A stretch of DNA of 64,000 bases from Frischella perrara (GCF_000807275.1 NZ_CP009056.1:2481192-2545191); one strand, 5' to 3'; counted from the stretch's first letter, positions 17,024 through 28,788 are shown. Numbers and translations are program-made. Notes: generated by a model not told the origin, from the letters alone.

Positions 17024-18192
17024 GTAAGACTAAAAAATTAGTGCCTAAACGGCGTTTCAAAAAGTTTGATCTTAGCTGGGATGTTACAAATCTAGGTGAA
17101 ATATCTGATATTGTTAGAGGTGCAAGCCCGCGACCAATTCAAGATAAAAAATGGTTTGATAGTAATTCAGAAATCGGTTGGTTACGTATTTCGGACGTTA
17201 CAGAGCAAAATGGACGTATTTATCATATAAAACAACGCTTATCGAAAGCAGGACAAGAGAAAACGCGTGTATTAAATGAGCCACATTTGCTATTAAGTAT
17301 TGCGGCCACTGTAGGAAAACCAGTAATAAATTATGTCAAAACAGGTGTACATGATGGTTTTTTGATTTTTCAAAATCTTAAATCTGATATTGAATTCATG
17401 TTTCAATATTTAGATATGTATGGGGTTAAATGGAAAAAATATGGTCAACCAGGAAGCCAATTGAATTTAAACTCCGATATTGTTAAAAATCACAATGTTG
17501 AATTACCTCACAATGAGGAACAAACCCAAATAGGCGAATTCTTTAAAAAACTCGATACTCTTATTCAAACACAGCAAAAAAAGCTAGACAAAACAAAAAC
17601 CCTAAAATCGGCTTACCTAGCTGAAATGTTTCCCAAAGATGATGAATCCAAACCTAAACTTAGATTTAAAGGGATGAAAGATAATTGGATGCACACTAAG
17701 TTAAAAGATGTCATAGAAAGAGAATTAAAGGGAAAAACAAAAGCAACTATGCTTGGTAACAAAAATATATACCTTGATGCAAATTACTTAAATGGTGGAG
17801 AAATAAACTATGTTAATGCCTCTAAAGATGTTACGTTAAATGATGTTTTAATTTTATGGGATGGCTCTCTTGCAGGGACAGTATATCATGAATTTGAAGG
17901 AGCTTTAGGTTCAACTTTAAAAGCCTATAAACCCAAAGAATCAGGACAGTTTTTGTATCAATTTTTAAAGAAAAATCAGCAGAATATTTTTAATAATTAT
18001 AGAACACCAAATATACCTCATGTGATAAAAACATTTACAGAAGAATTTCGGATAACAATACCTCATATTAAAGAACAAACCAAAATAGGAAATTTCTTTA
18101 AATTATTAGACCAAAAAATCGCCCTAGAACAACGTAAATTAGAAAAATTAAAAAAAATAAAACAAGCTTATTTAAATGAAATGTTTGTGTAA
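17020..18192 (+). CDS. hsdS: Type I restriction-modification specificity subunit HsdS
   Basis: A 390-residue specificity subunit that sets the bipartite DNA target of the type I enzyme. It has the usual two-fold layout: target-recognition domain 1 (about 1-160), a conserved helix EQTQIGEFFKKLDTLIQTQQ, then target-recognition domain 2 and a second copy of the helix, EQTKIGNFFKLLDQKIALEQ, near the C-terminus. The two repeats pair as spacer helices. The gene starts inside the hsdM stop (ATGA) and is followed after 13 nt by hsdR. No inverted partial hsdS copies are nearby, so no shuffling is apparent. Confidence 0.92.
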   Translation: MSKTKKLVPKRRFKKFDLSWDVTNLGEISDIVRGASPRPIQDKKWFDSNSEIGWLRISDVTEQNGRIYHIKQRLSKAGQEKTRVLNEPHLLLSIAATVGKPVINYVKTGVHDGFLIFQNLKSDIEFMFQYLDMYGVKWKKYGQPGSQLNLNSDIVKNHNVELPHNEEQTQIGEFFKKLDTLIQTQQKKLDKTKTLKSAYLAEMFPKDDESKPKLRFKGMKDNWMHTKLKDVIERELKGKTKATMLGNKNIYLDANYLNGGEINYVNASKDVTLNDVLILWDGSLAGTVYHEFEGALGSTLKAYKPKESGQFLYQFLKKNQQNIFNNYRTPNIPHVIKTFTEEFRITIPHIKEQTKIGNFFKLLDQKIALEQRKLEKLKKIKQAYLNEMFV

Positions 18193-18205
18193 AAGGAGTT
18201 AGGTT

Positions 18206-21130
18206 ATGAGTCAGGTGAGTAAAGATGCGTCAGAAAAAGTTTTCCAAGAAAAATTTGTTAGAGAACTAGAAAAAAATAAATGGCATGCGCCTGACTATTT
18301 AGATGGTAATAAACAAAAAGTTACAGTTAATGATTTAACTAATCATTGGCGCCAAGAACTTAATCGTCTTAATGCTGACCAGCTTGAAGGTATTGAACTA
18401 AGTGATAATGAATTCAAGCAAGTAATGGCAAAAGTACAACAAATTAATAATAGCTATGAAGCTGCCAAAATTTTAGCCATGGAAGAGTCAAAAGGTAAAA
18501 TTGATGGCATCTACCGCGACGATCATCCTAACATTACACGCAAACAAATTACCTTAACTATTTTTAAAAAAGCAGAAGTCCGAGGTGGAGATTCTAGTTA
18601 TCACATTGCCCGCGAAGTACACACCCCAAACGGTAATCGTTTTGATATAATTTTATTAATCAATGGATTACCACTTATCAATATTGAACAAAAACGTTCG
18701 GACAAAAATTTAGACGAAGCATTTGAGCAATTTAAGCGTTATTATCGCGAGGGTGAATATTGCAATAACTTTATGGCTTTTTCGCAGATGATGGTAATCA
18801 CATCCGAGATCGAAACGCGCTATTTTGCTACACCGAAAACTATTGCTGATTTTAATCCGAAGTTTGTTTTCCATTGGGCGGACGAGTTTAATAAGCCAAT
18901 TAACCACTGGCAAAAGGTAGCGGAAAAATTTTTAGTGATACCAATGGCACATCAAATGGTCGGTGATTATTTGGTAATCGATGAAGCAAAAGAAGAAGAA
19001 AACCGTCGCCATATGTTAATGCGTCCTTATCAAGTATGTGCTTTACAAGCTGTTGAAAAAGCCGCATTTGGAGCAGATACCCCTGAGAAAAAACCTCATG
19101 GTGGGTTTGTTTGGCATACTACCGGCTCAGGTAAAACCATTACTAGTTTTAAAACTGCACTATTTTTATCTACCCGAGCAGGATTTGATAAAGTGGTTTT
19201 TTTAGTGGATCGACGTGAATTAGATAGGCACACAATAATCAAATTTAATAATTATGCCGCTTATGAACCCGTTTCGGTTGATGATACCAAATATACCGCC
19301 CAATTACATAAACATCTTAAATCAGCCAAAAACGGTATTGTAGTAACCACCACATTCAAATTAAATAGTTTAATTAAAGAGCTAGAAGAATCTAAAGATA
19401 ATGCTCTTACTAATAAAAAAATAATTTTTATTGTCGACGAAGCCCATCGAACCACAATGGGGCAAATGATGGGTAATATAATAAGTTACTTTAAAAACAA
19501 TGGGTTATTTTTTGGTTTCACAGGTACCCCTTTATTTGATGAAAATAAGATCAAAGGCAAAATTAATGAAAAAAGTGAATTGATTAATACCACTGAAAAA
19601 CTATTTGGTCCAAAACTTCATCAATATACTATAGATGAAGCTATTGCAGATGGTAATGTGCTCGGTTTCCATGTCGATTATATTAACACTGGGGAATTTA
19701 AAAGTTATGATGATCTCCGTGAAAAACTCATTGAAAGGATAAAAATAGAAAAACCAGATATGTCCGACCGAGATATTGCTCGCTTGGTACAAGGCTGGAG
19801 CGAGTTAGAAGTCGAAAAGCAAGCGGTAAAAAAAGATATTTTGGCATATCATGATAAAACTCATATTCCCCGCGTTGTTGAAGAAATTATTGCTAATTGG
19901 CAAACTCAATCACAACAACAGCAATTTAATGCTATTTTAACTGTTGCCTATAAAGAACGGGTGATTGCTTACTATAATGAATTTAAAAAACAACTAGAAG
20001 ATAATCAGCAAAAAATCAATATAGCAATGACATTTAGCTTTGGTAATGAAAATGATCCAAATAATGTTGCTCCCGAAGTAATTAAAACCATGTTTGCGGA
20101 TTATGCACAATTTACCGAAATTAAGTTTATTGCTGGCGATAAAAAACATGGTGAAAAAGCTTATTTTGAAGACATTGTCGAGAGAGCAACTTTGGGAGGA
20201 AGTGGTCGCAATGCTAAAAATATTGATTTAGTGATTGTGGCAGATCAACTATTAACCGGTTACGACTCAAAACGATTAAATACCCTCTATGTAGATCGAG
20301 CATTAGAACTACAAGGATTAATTCAAGCTTATTCACGTACTAATCGTGTATTTAACTCAAGTAAAGAATTTGGCACAATTATCAATTTTCAGTTACCAAG
20401 AATTACTGAAGAGATAGTTAACCGAGCATTAGAATTATATGGCAGTGGCGGTAAAACTAGCAAAGCTATTGTGGACACTTATCAAGTTGCGGTAGAGAAA
20501 TTGGCAAATGATTTTGCAGAGCTCACGTTGACTTTACCCGATCCAACAGATTGGCAGAGTTTATTGCGAAATATTAAAAAGTTAAATGCATTTATAGTCG
20601 CTTTCAAAGTTGCTTCTGATCAACTTAATACCGTTCAACAATATTATGAATTTAAATGGGATGATATTGCTTTTGGTATGACAGAAAATACTTGGTTAAA
20701 TTATGTTGGCGCCTATAAAAACTTAGCTCAAAAATCTAATACACCATTAGCCCCAATAGTTATACCCGCTTTAATTGGCAAAACTAAGTTAGCTGGAACA
20801 CAAATAATTGATGCGGCACATATATTAAACCTGATTGGCGAAAAAGTATCTAATGCTTCTGGCATCCAGACGGTTGATAATGAAACTTTACGTATTATTT
20901 ATGAACAAATTCAAGAATTGAGTAATATGGGGGAAAATCAGCAAGCAGAAATACTAAAAGAGTTTGTTGATACGGAACTAATAACCGGTAAGCTTTCTAA
21001 TCAAACGCATTTTGATGAAGCATTTAACAAATGGAAAGCAGATAAAATCATTATTCTGGTCAGTGAATTTGCTAAAAAATGGGGACTTAATACTGATGAA
21101 TCCCCTAATGATTTTGGTAAAAATCATTAA
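18206..21130 (+). CDS. hsdR: Type I restriction subunit HsdR, 3' end replaced by Tn10 sequence
   Basis: The motor/nuclease subunit of the type I enzyme. The nuclease domain has FDIILLINGLPLINIEQKR (Asp...Glu-x-Lys) near residues 149-167; the helicase has Walker A TTGSGKT, DEAH box IVDEAHR and FTGTP. After residue 962, DNA from the outside end of IS10-R is read, adding 11 foreign residues (DESPNDFGKNH) before a stop, giving 974 residues. The native last 64 residues are encoded beyond Tn10 at 30251-30442, so the original protein had 1027. The lost piece belongs to the C-terminal helical region that contacts the methylase core, so restriction may be impaired. AGGAG precedes the ATG. Confidence 0.92.
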   Translation: MSQVSKDASEKVFQEKFVRELEKNKWHAPDYLDGNKQKVTVNDLTNHWRQELNRLNADQLEGIELSDNEFKQVMAKVQQINNSYEAAKILAMEESKGKIDGIYRDDHPNITRKQITLTIFKKAEVRGGDSSYHIAREVHTPNGNRFDIILLINGLPLINIEQKRSDKNLDEAFEQFKRYYREGEYCNNFMAFSQMMVITSEIETRYFATPKTIADFNPKFVFHWADEFNKPINHWQKVAEKFLVIPMAHQMVGDYLVIDEAKEEENRRHMLMRPYQVCALQAVEKAAFGADTPEKKPHGGFVWHTTGSGKTITSFKTALFLSTRAGFDKVVFLVDRRELDRHTIIKFNNYAAYEPVSVDDTKYTAQLHKHLKSAKNGIVVTTTFKLNSLIKELEESKDNALTNKKIIFIVDEAHRTTMGQMMGNIISYFKNNGLFFGFTGTPLFDENKIKGKINEKSELINTTEKLFGPKLHQYTIDEAIADGNVLGFHVDYINTGEFKSYDDLREKLIERIKIEKPDMSDRDIARLVQGWSELEVEKQAVKKDILAYHDKTHIPRVVEEIIANWQTQSQQQQFNAILTVAYKERVIAYYNEFKKQLEDNQQKINIAMTFSFGNENDPNNVAPEVIKTMFADYAQFTEIKFIAGDKKHGEKAYFEDIVERATLGGSGRNAKNIDLVIVADQLLTGYDSKRLNTLYVDRALELQGLIQAYSRTNRVFNSSKEFGTIINFQLPRITEEIVNRALELYGSGGKTSKAIVDTYQVAVEKLANDFAELTLTLPDPTDWQSLLRNIKKLNAFIVAFKVASDQLNTVQQYYEFKWDDIAFGMTENTWLNYVGAYKNLAQKSNTPLAPIVIPALIGKTKLAGTQIIDAAHILNLIGEKVSNASGIQTVDNETLRIIYEQIQELSNMGENQQAEILKEFVDTELITGKLSNQTHFDEAFNKWKADKIIILVSEFAKKWGLNTDESPNDFGKNH
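21084..21092. repeat. Tn10 target site duplication, left copy
   Basis: GACTTAATA lies immediately outside the IS10-R outside end and is repeated exactly at 30240-30248. Nine base pairs is the known duplication length for Tn10. The core shares C-T-N-A with the preferred Tn10 target GCTNAGC. Confidence 0.97.
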
Positions 21131-21139
21131 GTTAAGGTG

Positions 21140-21208
21140 GATACACATCTTGTCATATGATCAAATGGTTTCGCGAAAAATCAATAATCAGACAACAAGA
21201 TGTGCGAA
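21140..21208 (-). ncRNA. RNA-OUT antisense RNA of IS10-R
   Basis: On the minus strand the sequence TTCGCACATCTTGTTGTCTG and its downstream hairpin reproduce the known 69-nt IS10 RNA-OUT, which pairs with the 5' end of transposase mRNA (RNA-IN) and blocks its translation. It overlaps the transposase start at 21200. Identified from remembered sequence and position in IS10. Confidence 0.85.
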
Positions 21209-22408
21209 CTCGATATTTTACACGACTCTCTTTACCAATTCTGCCCCGAATTACACTTAAAACGACTCAACAGCTTAACGTTGGCTTGCCACGCATTACT
21301 TGACTGTAAAACTCTCACTCTTACCGAACTTGGCCGTAACCTGCCAACCAAAGCGAGAACAAAACATAACATCAAACGAATCGACCGATTGTTAGGTAAT
21401 CGTCACCTCCACAAAGAGCGACTCGCTGTATACCGTTGGCATGCTAGCTTTATCTGTTCGGGCAATACGATGCCCATTGTACTTGTTGACTGGTCTGATA
21501 TTCGTGAGCAAAAACGACTTATGGTATTGCGAGCTTCAGTCGCACTACACGGTCGTTCTGTTACTCTTTATGAGAAAGCGTTCCCGCTTTCAGAGCAATG
21601 TTCAAAGAAAGCTCATGACCAATTTCTAGCCGACCTTGCGAGCATTCTACCGAGTAACACCACACCGCTCATTGTCAGTGATGCTGGCTTTAAAGTGCCA
21701 TGGTATAAATCCGTTGAGAAGCTGGGTTGGTACTGGTTAAGTCGAGTAAGAGGAAAAGTACAATATGCAGACCTAGGAGCGGAAAACTGGAAACCTATCA
21801 GCAACTTACATGATATGTCATCTAGTCACTCAAAGACTTTAGGCTATAAGAGGCTGACTAAAAGCAATCCAATCTCATGCCAAATTCTATTGTATAAATC
21901 TCGCTCTAAAGGCCGAAAAAATCAGCGCTCGACACGGACTCATTGTCACCACCCGTCACCTAAAATCTACTCAGCGTCGGCAAAGGAGCCATGGGTTCTA
22001 GCAACTAACTTACCTGTTGAAATTCGAACACCCAAACAACTTGTTAATATCTATTCGAAGCGAATGCAGATTGAAGAAACCTTCCGAGACTTGAAAAGTC
22101 CTGCCTACGGACTAGGCCTACGCCATAGCCGAACGAGCAGCTCAGAGCGTTTTGATATCATGCTGCTAATCGCCCTGATGCTTCAACTAACATGTTGGCT
22201 TGCGGGCGTTCATGCTCAGAAACAAGGTTGGGACAAGCACTTCCAGGCTAACACAGTCAGAAATCGAAACGTACTCTCAACAGTTCGCTTAGGCATGGAA
22301 GTTTTGCGGCATTCTGGCTACACAATAACAAGGGAAGACTTACTCGTGGCTGCAACCCTACTAGCTCAAAATTTATTCACACATGGTTACGCTTTGGGGA
22401 AATTATGA
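21200..22408 (+). CDS. tnpA: IS10-R transposase
   Basis: A 402-residue DDE transposase of the IS4 family that performs cut-and-paste transposition through hairpin intermediates. D97 (VLVDWSD), the SDAG aspartate near residue 161 and the glutamate in the Y-R-E-K segment YSKRMQIEETFRDLK are present, so the catalytic triad is intact. The ATG at 21200 lies within the RNA-IN/RNA-OUT overlap. It differs from the IS10-L copy at a few positions (for example Val instead of Ile in EPWVLATN, and DLLVAATLLAQ). Confidence 0.97.
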   Translation: MCELDILHDSLYQFCPELHLKRLNSLTLACHALLDCKTLTLTELGRNLPTKARTKHNIKRIDRLLGNRHLHKERLAVYRWHASFICSGNTMPIVLVDWSDIREQKRLMVLRASVALHGRSVTLYEKAFPLSEQCSKKAHDQFLADLASILPSNTTPLIVSDAGFKVPWYKSVEKLGWYWLSRVRGKVQYADLGAENWKPISNLHDMSSSHSKTLGYKRLTKSNPISCQILLYKSRSKGRKNQRSTRTHCHHPSPKIYSASAKEPWVLATNLPVEIRTPKQLVNIYSKRMQIEETFRDLKSPAYGLGLRHSRTSSSERFDIMLLIALMLQLTCWLAGVHAQKQGWDKHFQANTVRNRNVLSTVRLGMEVLRHSGYTITREDLLVAATLLAQNLFTHGYALGKL

Positions 22409-22417
22409 GGGGATCTC

Positions 22418-22834
22418 TCAGTGCATTGCCTCCAATTCCCATAATTTATTACGCCGATAATAACTTGGTGTAACCTTAAAAATGTACTTAAATCGACGTG
22501 TAAAAGATTGTTGGGAATCAAATTGATATTTTAATGCGATCTCAAGGATAGTTTTTTTCGTCAACCTCAACTCAACAGCCGCTTTCGTCAAACGACGAGC
22601 ACGAATATAGCTAGCCAGTGTGACCCCTGTTACTTTTTTGAACAGCCGCTGAAAATACCACTTGGTATAACCCGCTTTATTCGCCACATCATCAAGCAGT
22701 AAAGACTGATCTAAATTATGTTCAATCCATAATAGAACATCTTTGATAACCGTTGTATGAAACTGCTTATCATCATATCTTAATTGGATGTTATTAGCTT
22801 TATTTTGATAGCGAGAATGCTGTTCAATATACAT
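22418..22834 (-). CDS. tetD: TetD, AraC/XylS-family transcriptional activator
   Basis: A 138-residue protein made almost only of an AraC-type double helix-turn-helix, close to SoxS/MarA/Rob in design (WYFQRLFKKVTGVTLASYIR, FDSQQSFTRRFKYIFKVTPSYYR). TetD of Tn10 can activate SoxS/MarA-type promoters when overexpressed but is not needed for tetracycline resistance. Its stop lies inside the IS10-R inside end. It is divergent from tetC, which represses both genes. Confidence 0.95.
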   Translation of the reverse strand: MYIEQHSRYQNKANNIQLRYDDKQFHTTVIKDVLLWIEHNLDQSLLLDDVANKAGYTKWYFQRLFKKVTGVTLASYIRARRLTKAAVELRLTKKTILEIALKYQFDSQQSFTRRFKYIFKVTPSYYRRNKLWELEAMH

Positions 22835-22888
22835 AAAATAACCTAAATGTTCTTAAGATTGTCACGACCACATCATCATGATACCATA

Positions 22889-22907
22889 AACATACTGACG
22901 GTATGTT
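22889..22907. promoter_or_regulatory. Candidate TetC operator between tetC and tetD
   Basis: AACATAC-TGACG-GTATGTT is a perfect 7-bp inverted repeat with a 5-bp spacer, between the divergent tetD and tetC genes and just before the tetC start. A TetR-type repressor such as TetC would bind such a palindrome. Confidence 0.7.
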
Positions 22908-22921
22908 ATTTTAAATCTATC

Positions 22922-23515
22922 ATGGAAAATAAAAATCATCAACAAGAAAATTTTAAGAGTACCTATCAATCACTGGTTAACTCAGCACGAATATTGTTTG
23001 TTGAAAAAGGCTATCAAGCTGTTTCAATAGATGAGATCTCGGGAAAAGCGTTGGTGACCAAAGGTGCCTTTTATCATCACTTTAAAAATAAAAAACAATT
23101 ACTCAGTGCCTGTTATAAGCAGCAATTAATTATGATTGATGCCTACATCACAACAAAAACTGATTTAACAAATGGTTGGTCTGCCTTAGAAAGTATATTT
23201 GAACATTATCTTGATTATATTATTGATAATAATAAAAACCTTATCCCTATCCAAGAAGTGATGCCTATCATTGGTTGGAATGAACTTGAAAAAATTAGCC
23301 TTGAATACATTACTGGTAAGGTAAACGCCATTGTCAGCAAATTGATCCAAGAGAACCAACTTAAAGCTTATGATGATGATGTGCTTAAAAACTTACTCAA
23401 TGGCTGGTTTATGCATATCGCAATACATGCGAAAAACCTAAAAGAGCTTGCCGATAAAAAAGGCCAATTTATTGCTATTTACCGCGGCTTTTTATTGAGC
23501 TTGAAAGATAAATAA
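22922..23515 (+). CDS. tetC: TetC, TetR-family repressor of tetC/tetD
   Basis: A 197-residue TetR-family protein starting MENKNHQQENFKSTYQ; an upstream in-frame extension to 22847 crosses the operator region and is not the real start. The N-terminal helix-turn-helix reads IDEISGKALVTKGAFYHHFKNKKQL. In Tn10 it represses its own gene and tetD. It is convergent with tetA; a bidirectional hairpin lies between them. It has no direct role in drug efflux. Confidence 0.94.
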   Translation: MENKNHQQENFKSTYQSLVNSARILFVEKGYQAVSIDEISGKALVTKGAFYHHFKNKKQLLSACYKQQLIMIDAYITTKTDLTNGWSALESIFEHYLDYIIDNNKNLIPIQEVMPIIGWNELEKISLEYITGKVNAIVSKLIQENQLKAYDDDVLKNLLNGWFMHIAIHAKNLKELADKKGQFIAIYRGFLLSLKDK

Positions 23516-23563
23516 AATAGATAGGTTTTATTTGAAGCTAAATCTTCTTTATCGTAAAAAATG

Positions 23564-23585
23564 CCCTCTTGGGTTATCAAGAGGG
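23564..23585. terminator. Bidirectional terminator between tetC and tetA
   Basis: CCCTCTTG-GGTTAT-CAAGAGGG is a perfect 8-bp stem, flanked by AAAAAATG on one side and TCATTATATTT on the other. It can end both the rightward tetC and the leftward tetA transcripts. Confidence 0.85.
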
Positions 23586-23627
23586 TCATTATATTTCGCG
23601 GAATAACATCATTTGGTGACGAAATAA

Positions 23628-24833
23628 CTAAGCACTTGTCTCCTGTTTACTCCCCTGAGCTTGAGGGGTTAACATGAAGGTCATCGATAGCAGGATAATA
23701 ATACAGTAAAACGCTAAACCAATAATCCAAATCCAGCCATCCCAAATTGGTAGTGAATGATTATAAATAACAGCAAACAGTAATGGGCCAATAACACCGG
23801 TTGCATTGGTAAGGCTCACCAATAATCCCTGTAAAGCACCTTGCTGATGACTCTTTGTTTGGATAGACATCACTCCCTGTAATGCAGGTAAAGCGATCCC
23901 ACCACCAGCCAATAAAATTAAAACAGGGAAAACTAACCAACCTTCAGATATAAACGCTAAAAAGGCAAATGCACTACTATCTGCAATAAATCCGAGCAGT
24001 ACTGCCGTTTTTTCGCCCCATTTAGTGGCTATTCTTCCTGCCACAAAGGCTTGGAATACTGAGTGTAAAAGACCAAGACCCGCTAATGAAAAGCCAACCA
24101 TCATGCTATTCCATCCAAAACGATTTTCGGTAAATAGCACCCACACCGTTGCGGGAATTTGGCCTATCAATTGCGCTGAAAAATAAATAATCAACAAAAT
24201 GGGCATCGTTTTAAATAAAGTGATGTATACCGAATTCGATTGCGTCTCAACCCCTACTTCGGTATCTGTATTATCACGTGTATTTTTGGTTTCACGGAAC
24301 CAAAACATAACCACAAGGAAAGTGACAATATTTAGCAACGCAGCGATAAAAAAGGGACTATGCGGTGAAATCTCTCCTGCAAAACCACCAATAATAGGCC
24401 CCGCTATTAAACCAAGCCCAAAACTTGCCCCTAACCAACCGAACCACTTCACGCGTTGAGAAGCTGAGGTGGTATCGGCAATGACCGATGCCGCGACAGC
24501 CCCAGTAGCTCCTGTGATCCCTGAAAGCAAACGGCCTAAATACAGCATCCAAAGCGCACTTGAAAAAGCCAGCAATAAGTAATCCAGCGATGCGCCTATT
24601 AATGACAACAACAGCACTGGGCGCCGACCAAATCGGTCAGACATTTTTCCAAGCCAAGGAGCAAAGATAACCTGCATTAACGCATAAAGTGCAAGCAATA
24701 CGCCAAAGTGGTTAGCGATATCTTCCGAAGCAATAAATTCACGTAATAACGTTGGCAAGACTGGCATGATAAGGCCAATCCCCATGGCATCGAGTAACGT
24801 AATTACCAATGCGATCTTTGTCGAACTATTCAT
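23628..24833 (-). CDS. tetA(B): Tetracycline efflux MFS transporter, class B
   Basis: A 401-residue inner-membrane metal-tetracycline/proton antiporter with 12 predicted membrane helices. The first-loop motif GKMSDRFGRRPVLL and the N-terminus MNSSTKIALVITLLDAMGIG are those of TetA(B) of Tn10. It exports the Mg-tetracycline complex and gives resistance to tetracycline, doxycycline and minocycline. It is divergent from tetR and controlled by the two tet operators. No frame damage is visible, so resistance is expected. Confidence 0.98.
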   Translation of the reverse strand: MNSSTKIALVITLLDAMGIGLIMPVLPTLLREFIASEDIANHFGVLLALYALMQVIFAPWLGKMSDRFGRRPVLLLSLIGASLDYLLLAFSSALWMLYLGRLLSGITGATGAVAASVIADTTSASQRVKWFGWLGASFGLGLIAGPIIGGFAGEISPHSPFFIAALLNIVTFLVVMFWFRETKNTRDNTDTEVGVETQSNSVYITLFKTMPILLIIYFSAQLIGQIPATVWVLFTENRFGWNSMMVGFSLAGLGLLHSVFQAFVAGRIATKWGEKTAVLLGFIADSSAFAFLAFISEGWLVFPVLILLAGGGIALPALQGVMSIQTKSHQQGALQGLLVSLTNATGVIGPLLFAVIYNHSLPIWDGWIWIIGLAFYCIIILLSMTFMLTPQAQGSKQETSA

Positions 24834-24841
24834 TTAACTTT

Positions 24842-24860
24842 TCTCTATTACTGATAGGGA
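24842..24860. promoter_or_regulatory. tetO2 operator with one half-site change
   Basis: TCTCTATTACTGATAGGGA is the tetA-proximal TetR operator. Its left half-site reads CTATTA, whereas its right half-site and both halves of tetO1 read CTATCA. The T at 24849 therefore breaks symmetry two bases from the dyad centre. Confidence 0.92.
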
Positions 24861-24871
24861 GTGGTAAAATA

Positions 24872-24890
24872 ACTCTATCAATGATAGAGT
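24872..24890. promoter_or_regulatory. tetO1 operator
   Basis: ACTCTATCAATGATAGAGT is a symmetric 19-bp TetR operator between tetA and tetR. TetR dimers bound here and at tetO2 repress both divergent promoters until tetracycline releases them. Confidence 0.95.
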
Positions 24891-24905
24891 GTCAACAAAA
24901 ATTAG

Positions 24906-26202
<1,297 letters not shown>

Positions 26203-26209
26203 CGCAAGT

Positions 26210-26909
<700 letters not shown>

Positions 26910-27352
26910 ATTTTTCTCCGTTATTAATCAACAAACAGAGTAATCCACCCGAAAATTAACACTTCGATAAGCAACGAAATATAGAAAGGTCATGCTGCTG
27001 TTTTATGTTGTATATCACACTTCTTTAAATTGCTCGGCCTGCGCTTATCATGTTCTCCTTCTCTTATAATTTTGTTTATTATTTATACTTTTTTATTTTT
27101 TGCTATCACCGAAAATAGTGCGGATCCCGCATGGTATTTAGGTTTACCCATCATTAAATACCATTGTTGTTATTTTAATCTTTTTAATATTTCATGATTA
27201 AGATCACACTAAAATTATGACCCTATTAACTAAAAGTTATGGATACCCTAATAAAACTCATTGTTAAAGATTAGTTAACCAAAGTAACTTCATTTTTCAC
27301 TATTGTTAAATTGTTATAGTGAAAATTCTGGTAAACTAATAGAGGTAAAAAA
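26910..27352. other. Divergent promoter region between the Tn10 trio and gltS
   Basis: This 443-bp region should carry promoters for both directions. It contains a TGATTAAGATCACA segment at about 27194-27207 that resembles a weak CRP site. I see no gene in it. Confidence 0.5.
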
Positions 27353-28558
27353 ATGATCCTAGATGCCAGTTATACATTATTAGTCGCATGTATCGCGCTA
27401 CTCATAGGAATGTTTGTCGTAAAATTTACCCCGTTCCTACAAAAAAACCACATACCAGAAGCCGTCGTTGGTGGCTTTATTGTTGCAATTGTTCTGTTAA
27501 TTATTGATAAAACATCAGGTTATTCGTTTACTTTTGATGCTTCATTGCAAAGTTTATTAATGCTCACATTCTTTTCCTCTATCGGGCTAAGTTCTGACTT
27601 TTCTCGACTGATTAAAGGAGGAAAGCCGTTAGTTCTATTAACTATTGCAGTAACGATCCTAATCGCCATTCAAAATACTGTCGGCATGAGTATGGCTGTC
27701 ATGATGAATGAAAGTCCATTTATTGGCTTAATTGCAGGTTCAATTACTCTAACAGGTGGTCATGGTAATGCCGGAGCATGGGGCCCTATTCTCGCTGATA
27801 AATATGGTGTAACAGGCGCCGTTGAATTAGCGATGGCTTGTGCAACACTTGGATTAGTGTTGGGTGGTTTAGTTGGCGGCCCTGTTGCCCGTCATCTTTT
27901 GAAAAAGGTCTCTATTCCTAAAACAACCGAGCAAGAGCGCGACACTATCGTTGAAGCTTTTGAGCAACCAAGCGTCAAAAGAAAAATCAATGCAAATAAC
28001 GTTATTGAAACCATTTCAATGCTGATTATCTGTATTGTTGTTGGTGGCTATATCAGTGCATTGTTTAAAGATACTTTTCTGCAACTGCCTACTTTTGTCT
28101 GGTGTTTATTTGTCGGTATTATTATCCGTAATACACTGACTCATGTATTTAAACACGAAGTGTTTGAGCCGACCGTCGATGTATTAGGTAGCGTTGCTTT
28201 ATCGCTTTTCTTGGCAATGGCGTTAATGTCATTAAAATTTGGTCAATTGGCAAGCATGGCAGGGCCAGTATTAATTATCATTGCTGTACAAACTGTTGTC
28301 ATGGTGCTATTTGCCTGCTTTGTCACCTTCAAAATGATGGGCAAAGATTATGATGCTGTCGTGATCAGCGCGGGTCACTGTGGCTTTGGTATGGGAGCAA
28401 CACCAACAGCAATTGCGAATATGCAAACAGTCACAAAAGCATTTGGACCATCACATAAAGCTTTCCTTGTCGTTCCTATGGTCGGTGCCTTTATTGTTGA
28501 TATTTCAAACAGTATCTTAATTAAAATATTTATTGAAATTGGTACATACTTTACCTAA
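27353..28558 (+). CDS. gltS: Sodium/glutamate symporter GltS
   Basis: A 401-residue membrane protein of the ESS family that imports glutamate with sodium. About ten hydrophobic helices are visible, and the two inverted halves carry GSITLTGGHGNAGAWGP and ISAGHCGFGMGATPTAIANM, the re-entrant loop signatures. It is the jemA gene of Tn10. AGAGGT precedes the ATG. Its benefit to the transposon is unknown. Confidence 0.93.
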   Translation: MILDASYTLLVACIALLIGMFVVKFTPFLQKNHIPEAVVGGFIVAIVLLIIDKTSGYSFTFDASLQSLLMLTFFSSIGLSSDFSRLIKGGKPLVLLTIAVTILIAIQNTVGMSMAVMMNESPFIGLIAGSITLTGGHGNAGAWGPILADKYGVTGAVELAMACATLGLVLGGLVGGPVARHLLKKVSIPKTTEQERDTIVEAFEQPSVKRKINANNVIETISMLIICIVVGGYISALFKDTFLQLPTFVWCLFVGIIIRNTLTHVFKHEVFEPTVDVLGSVALSLFLAMALMSLKFGQLASMAGPVLIIIAVQTVVMVLFACFVTFKMMGKDYDAVVISAGHCGFGMGATPTAIANMQTVTKAFGPSHKAFLVVPMVGAFIVDISNSILIKIFIEIGTYFT

Positions 28559-28788
28559 TAGCTACACACTACTCGGCGTACTTCTCCTAACAATTTATTA
28601 TAGGGCAGTATGCCGAGCCGCTTTCTTACCCCGTATATTCCCCTAGTCAATCTATTTAGCTTGCACGTTTACGAATTAATTCTCGTGACAACTAAACCAA
28701 AATTTGAATTATGACGAGTATATCTGATTATTTATACTTTATTCGTTAGAATAGTCCGTAGAAATAAATAATCAGTAGGCTACATGGA

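Larger units (their letters stand above)
21093..22421 (+). mobile_element. IS10-Right
   Basis: A 1329-bp IS4-family element next to tetD, as in Tn10. The outside end starts CTGATGAATCC and the inside end finishes GGATCTCTCAG. It carries one full transposase gene and the antisense RNA-OUT region. It is the copy that normally supplies transposase. Confidence 0.96.

Noticed and set aside
21441..21804. Short open frames inside IS10-R and their mirror images in IS10-L
   Set aside because: They are out-of-frame shadows of the transposase gene.
28572..28617. Terminator after gltS
   Set aside because: CTCGGCGTA can pair with TATGCCGAG, but the 28-nt loop and missing T-run make it too weak to list.
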